Below the pieces are notes generated by a model. It did not search any database. It was given only the letters and a program-made list of their open reading frames with translations, and had not been told where the DNA came from. Below are positions 7,810 through 11,364 of a stretch of DNA of 11,364 nucleotides, piece after piece. Made by a program: the position numbers and the translations under genes. Source of the DNA: Rachicladosporium sp. CCFEE 5018 (lineage: Eukaryota > Ascomycota > Dothideomycetes > Cladosporiales > Cladosporiaceae); the NCBI GenBank assembly GCA_002077045.2, contig KZ111141.1:2640328-2651691 (forward strand), in the 5' to 3' direction. Within the stretch, counting starts at the first letter, position 1. Each line of letters opens with the position of its first letter.

Positions 7810-8556
7810 TCACGAAGACTTCGCCTTTCCTTTCCCGCCTCCATCGAGATACTTCACAAGTCCATCTATGCTCACACAACACAGCCCATACCGCCTCGCA
7901 AATCTCAAACACGAGTCTCTTCTCATCATTCCAATCTCCCCACCCAGCTCACCCTTGCCTTCCAGTATCTCTCCCTCTTCTACAAGCTCCGCGATCACGC
8001 CCACAGGCTCCATCCCAGCCAGTTGACAGAACTCCACAGCCGCCTCGGTATGTCCAGCTCGTACTCTCACTCCACCTTCCCGCGCTTGAAGAGGCACGAC
8101 GTGTCCTGGTCTCCGAAAGCTAGCTTTCGTTGCGCTTCGGTCTGCAAGTAACCTGCAAGTTAAGCTCCGGTCCTTAGCAGATATGCCAGTGGTCACACCC
8201 TCTGCTGCATCAACAGTGATCGTGTACGCTGTCCGATTCGGATCCTCATTCGAAGTCACCATCTGCGGTAGCTCGAGCTCCGCTGCCCGTGCAGGCGTCA
8301 ATGGCGCGCAGACATAGCCGGAGGTATGCCGGACAAGGAAAGCAGCTTTGGCGGGTGTGAGTGCTGAAGCGGCAATGATAAGATCGCCTTCGTTCTCGCG
8401 GTCTTCGTTATCTAGAACGATGATGAATTTCCCGGCAGCTGTCGGACTTGTCAGTACCAGGTATACAGCCCGTGATCCACGTTCTCTCAATTTACCGAAT
8501 GAGTCTATTGCATCCTCAATCGTATCGAAATGGGGCACGCCGTTCGGCTGCGCCAT
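7810..8556 (-). CDS. RIB3: 3,4-dihydroxy-2-butanone 4-phosphate synthase (riboflavin synthesis)
   Basis: Converts ribulose 5-phosphate to 3,4-dihydroxy-2-butanone 4-phosphate and formate, supplying the four-carbon unit of riboflavin; the enzyme is Mg-dependent and normally cytosolic. Exon 1 is 8556-8496 and exon 2 is 8438-7810, giving 229 aa, the usual fungal length. Clear family blocks (mature numbering): FIIVLDNEDRENEGDLIIAA (25-44) with the acidic Mg/substrate loop, VRHTSGYVCAP (56-66), TAYTITVDAAEGVTTGISAKDRSLT (90-114), RPGHVVPLQAREGGV (130-144) and GHTEAAVEFCQLAGMEPVGV (149-168). The block MMRRDSCLRFA (191-201) ends the domain. GHTEA supplies the conserved metal-binding histidine. The start at 8556 (A at -3, G at +4) gives the usual short N-terminus. 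The frame is also open upstream to 8817. Only the single-function RibB part is present, with no GTP cyclohydrolase II fused. The 3' end lies about 180 bases from the F-box relics. Confidence 0.95.
   Translation of the reverse strand: MAQPNGVPHFDTIEDAIDSFGKLRERGSRAVYLVLTSPTAAGKFIIVLDNEDRENEGDLIIAASALTPAKAAFLVRHTSGYVCAPLTPARAAELELPQMVTSNEDPNRTAYTITVDAAEGVTTGISAKDRSLTCRLLADRSATKASFRRPGHVVPLQAREGGVRVRAGHTEAAVEFCQLAGMEPVGVIAELVEEGEILEGKGELGGEIGMMRRDSCLRFARRYGLCCVSIDGLVKYLDGGGKGKAKSS
8439..8495 (-). other. Intron of the RIB3-type gene
   Basis: This is a 57-base GT-AG intron (GTAAATTG ... CCGACAG) with a TACTGAC branch-type element before the acceptor. Removing it joins DAIDSF to AAGKFIIVLDNEDREN, as in family members. 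The intron is a multiple of three and has no stop in frame, so an unspliced message would add 19 residues just before the active-site loop. Confidence 0.85.
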
Positions 8557-9468
8557 GATATTGCTACTGCCCTTGACTACCGAATTGCTTATAACAGTCG
8601 GTCTAGCACAAGGTCGCTCAACTATCATCGATATTTTGCTCGTCTGGAGTAACTTCCTCGGCTCTGGGATCGGCTCTGGAGGACTTCGATGGAAATAATG
8701 TCTAAACAGATCCCGAGCAGTCTCTTTCTGAATTACGAGGTCCTGGGTCAAATAGCACCGGGGCTTCCACTTGCCTCGCGGTTTGACAACGATATGCGGA
8801 CATCTTCGCGCAAGCATTCACGACTATGACGGAAGTCCATTCTAGAAAGCTAGTGGGGTCTAGATGACAAAGTCGAACCGCCGAGGGCCGGTGCAGCGGA
8901 ATGAGAGCCGAATAAGGCTGACACGTGAGGATAGCTTCGTGGAGGAGGCCACAATGCGCGATATATTAGTCGGGAGCGTTACAAGACGCCAGTATCAACT
9001 TCGCATGCTTCTTCGGCCACTTCTGTGAGGATCTACATGTGAGCATTCACGTCGCGCCGTTCTCCAGGATCTTCCGCTGGCAAGCACGATGCATGCAAAG
9101 TACGGACAGCTTACTACGGAAAAGACCGCATGCTTGCCAAATCTCAATGTCGTGACCGAGTCCCTGCAGGTACCTGTTGAGTACTGCACCGCTCAAGGAT
9201 GGAACACATCTCTTGGATGGACAAGTCGCATTCGCGAGACCGCCACATACCACCATGCCGGGCACCTCACCTCGTGGCAGCTGCAGACGACCCCGCCCAA
9301 GAGCCTGCAGCTCAATGAAGCCTTATCTCTTGGCTGTATCACCGCGACAAGATCGCCCAATCACTCCTCGTCTCGGCACTGAACAAGCGAGTGGGCGTTC
9401 TAGGTCGCACGGGAGACTGTCACTGTTGCAACACTGCGGTGTAGAAATGCGATACTTTCGCCCCCCGC

Positions 9469-9474
9469 GATAAG
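9469..9474 (+). promoter_or_regulatory. Possible GATA-factor site upstream of the permease
   Basis: GATAAG lies about 170 bases before the permease start. AreA/NIT2-type GATA factors, which control nitrogen-source transporters in ascomycetes, bind HGATAR. A single six-base match is expected by chance in a kilobase, so this is only suggestive. Confidence 0.2.
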
Positions 9475-9557
9475 GATTGCCGGGTCCAAAGTATGCTGTA
9501 CACGTACTAGCCATGTATATGTACGACTGCCAGCCGTTTCGGGCAGCTGAGGTTGGA

Positions 9558-9565
9558 TATAATAA
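9558..9565 (+). promoter_or_regulatory. Possible TATA element of the permease gene
   Basis: TATAATAA sits about 76-83 bases upstream of the permease ATG at 9641, a workable distance for a fungal core promoter with a short leader. It stands out in otherwise mixed sequence, but no other promoter evidence is available. Confidence 0.3.
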
Positions 9566-9640
9566 GGTAGGCGGTTCAATCTCTCAGCGAAGTTCATCAC
9601 AGCCTTCTGTGTCCGCAACATTGTCGATCCCGCTGCAGCA

Positions 9641-11364
9641 ATGGTCGCAGACATGGCTTCAGCCGAAGAGCGACGGAGGAGTTCCAATGTCGTGCGCCCC
9701 GATGTCTTACACGTCACGTCTGTGATGACCAAAGGTCGCGAGCTCGCCATTGTGGTCGAAGATGGCACGCTGGACGACCAGGCATTGGGTACGATCTTCC
9801 ACGACATCGCAACGTTGACATCGATACAGGGCTAACAGCTTCACAGGTGCCTTGGGCTACAAGCAAGAGTTCAAACGGTTTGTCCTTTGTGCAACCAGCC
9901 ATTCAGCACTTCCCACTAATCCCATGCAGCGATTTCACCCTCTTCGAATCGTTCTCTGTCTCCTTCAGCGTCCTTGGCCTCCTGCCCTCCATTGCTTCCA
10001 CCCTTGGCTATGGTCTAGGCTACTCTGGCACTGGCGGCTTGATCTGGGGCTACCTAATCGCTGCTCTCTTTATCCAGTCCACAGCCTTCAGCATGGCCGA
10101 GCTCTGCTCTTCAATTCCCACTGCCGGTGGGCTATACTACTGCGCCCAAGTCATGGCGCCTCCTGGCTGGGGTCCTTTCTTCAGTTGGTTCGTCGGCTGG
10201 TCGAATTTCTGCGGTTTCGCCACCGGCCCTTGCTCTGTCAACTACGCATTGGCGGCGATGTTGGTTACGTGCGGGCAGATCGCCTACCCCGACTATACGC
10301 CGCAGACATGGCATATCTACTTGACTTTGCTCGCGCTGCTGATAATGCAGGGAATTGTGACGATGCAGAGTACGCGGTTCATCGGGTGGGTGAGTAAGAT
10401 CGGAACGATCTGGAACTTGATAATTATCTTCATCTTTTTGATCTGGTTCCCTGTTGGAAGTATTAACTCACCGAAGACGGCCGAGACGCATGCTACTTGG
10501 ACGACGTTCGAGAACGGGACTGAGTGGCCTATCGGATGGGCTACAATCATGGGTGAGAGATTCCTACGACGATACAGCAGCCGCATACACAGGACTGACA
10601 TCGAAGCAGGCTTTTTGACCACCATCTGGACGATGAGCGGCTACGATGCGCCCTTCCATTTGAGCGAAGAGTGCAGCAACGCGAACATCGCCTCTCCCCG
10701 AGCCATCGTCATGACCTCGGTCAGTGGTTTACTTCTGGGTTGGCCAATCGTGCTCGTGATCGCCTACACAGTCACAAACATTACAGACGTAGTAGCGGGC
10801 AATTACGGCCAGCCATTCGGTAGCCTCTGCCTGCAAGTCCTCGGTCAGCGCGCTGGCCTAGCGATGTTCGCGCTCAACATTGTCGCTCAATTCTTCGTCG
10901 GACAAGGCTGCACCATCACCGCGAGTCGAGTCGTGTTTGCGTTCAGTCGAGATGGCGCACTGCCTGGAAGTAGGTGGTGGAGTCATGTCGACAAGAGGAC
11001 GAAGACACCTGTGTTCGCCACGTGGGGCGTGTTGACCGTTGCTGCGTTGCTCGGGCTGCTTATGTTCGCTTCCCCAGTCGCGATCGGAGCGGTGTTCAGT
11101 ATTGGCGCGATTGCGCAGTACGTGTCGTTCACCACGCCAGTGGCATTGAAGTTATTCTTCGACAACGGCAGGTTCAAGCCAGGTGAGCATCGTTGGGCAC
11201 TACTCATAAGACTCTCAGCGACTAACAAACGTCTACAGGCCCATGGAATCTAGGCAGATGGTCGCGACCTATCAATGCCATCGCCTGCCTCTGGCTGCTC
11301 ATCATCATCCCAGCCCTTTGCTTCCCAGCGGTGAAGGGCATCGATCTCACTCCACTTACCATGA
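9641..11364 (+). CDS. Amino-acid/choline-type permease (APC superfamily), 3' end missing
   Basis: Multi-spanning plasma-membrane transporter of the fungal amino acid/choline group that includes yeast HNM1 and UGA4; the substrate cannot be told. Exons are 9641-9788, 9847-9877, 9930-10552, 10610-11182 and 11239-11364, with introns of 58, 52, 57 and 56 bases, all GT-AG with CTAAC-, ACTAAT- or CTGAC-like branch sites. Joined, they give 500 codons plus one base. Residues 1-50 form a polar cytosolic tail. ALGYKQEFKRDFTLFESF (51-68) leads into the first helix with GLLPSIASTL (76-85). Other group motifs are AELCSSIPTAGGLYYCA (116-132), GYDAPFHLSEECSNANIASPRAI (278-300), FAFSRDGALPGS (378-388) and FKPGPWNLGRWSRPIN (456-471). 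Eleven or so hydrophobic segments are visible. The last bases read DLTPLTM, a point where relatives have about 40-50 residues and one helix to go. The ATG at 9641 has G at -3 and +4; a second ATG at 9653 is possible. Confidence 0.92.

Larger units (their letters stand above)
8557..9640. other. Intergenic, divergent promoter region
   Basis: About 1.08 kb lie between the leftward RIB3-type gene and the rightward permease, so both promoters should be here. The frame of RIB3 is open through 8557-8817. Several other frames of 60-100 codons exist on both strands at 8995-9514, but none shows a motif I can name. Confidence 0.55.

Noticed and set aside
7763..8151. Plus-strand serine/proline-rich open frames opposite RIB3
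   Set aside because: Antisense to a clearly conserved enzyme; low-complexity composition follows from the RIB3 C-terminal codons.
9047..9265. Minus-strand open frame with GHDIEIWQA, faintly like part of an FAD-binding enzyme
   Set aside because: No glycine-rich dinucleotide-binding motif or any second family block nearby on either strand; a chance frame in a promoter region.

Overview
The window looks like nuclear DNA of a filamentous ascomycete. The genes are split by short introns of 52-58 bases with CTAAC/CTGAC/ACTAAT-type branch sites close to the acceptor. It also carries a HET-domain gene and F-box-like genes, both typical of the expanded gene families of these fungi. The class cannot be fixed from the sequence; Dothideomycetes is a guess.

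Layout from left to right. (1) Bases 1-704, minus strand: 5' part of an aldo/keto reductase of the Kv-beta-like (AKR6-type) group. It has three introns, the first apparently a GC-AG intron, and the last runs off the window edge. (2) 705-1504: divergent promoter region. (3) 1505-3442, plus: an intact single-exon HET-domain (heterokaryon incompatibility) protein of 645 aa. (4) 3443-4270: no gene seen. (5) 4271-7629, minus: a head-to-tail array of at least three related F-box-like genes in different states of decay. Copy A (4523-5542) is open for 339 codons but stops in the middle of a region that is still recognisable downstream. Copy B (5587-6434) has two in-frame stops, a frameshift and a missing C-terminus. 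Copy C (6916-7501) has a frameshift and a stop and has lost its F-box end; a further leucine-rich scrap lies at 7474-7629. (6) 7810-8556, minus: the riboflavin gene for 3,4-dihydroxy-2-butanone-4-phosphate synthase (RIB3 type), with one intron. (7) 8557-9640: divergent promoter region. (8) 9641-11364, plus: an amino-acid/choline-type permease of the APC superfamily with four introns, cut by the right edge about 50 residues before its expected end.

The genes do not form an obvious pathway: ordinary housekeeping genes (reductase, riboflavin synthesis, permease) flank a central accessory block of HET plus decaying F-box genes. The most notable signal is in the F-box array. Lining the copies up by eye, the premature stops of A and C fall at the same alignment column, and that column reads like a conserved tryptophan (TGG changed to TGA in A and to TAG in C). 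One stop in B also lies beside a tryptophan of A. This is what G:C-to-A:T mutation such as repeat-induced point mutation would produce, but the evidence is limited to a few sites. I did not find a clearly new biological system.
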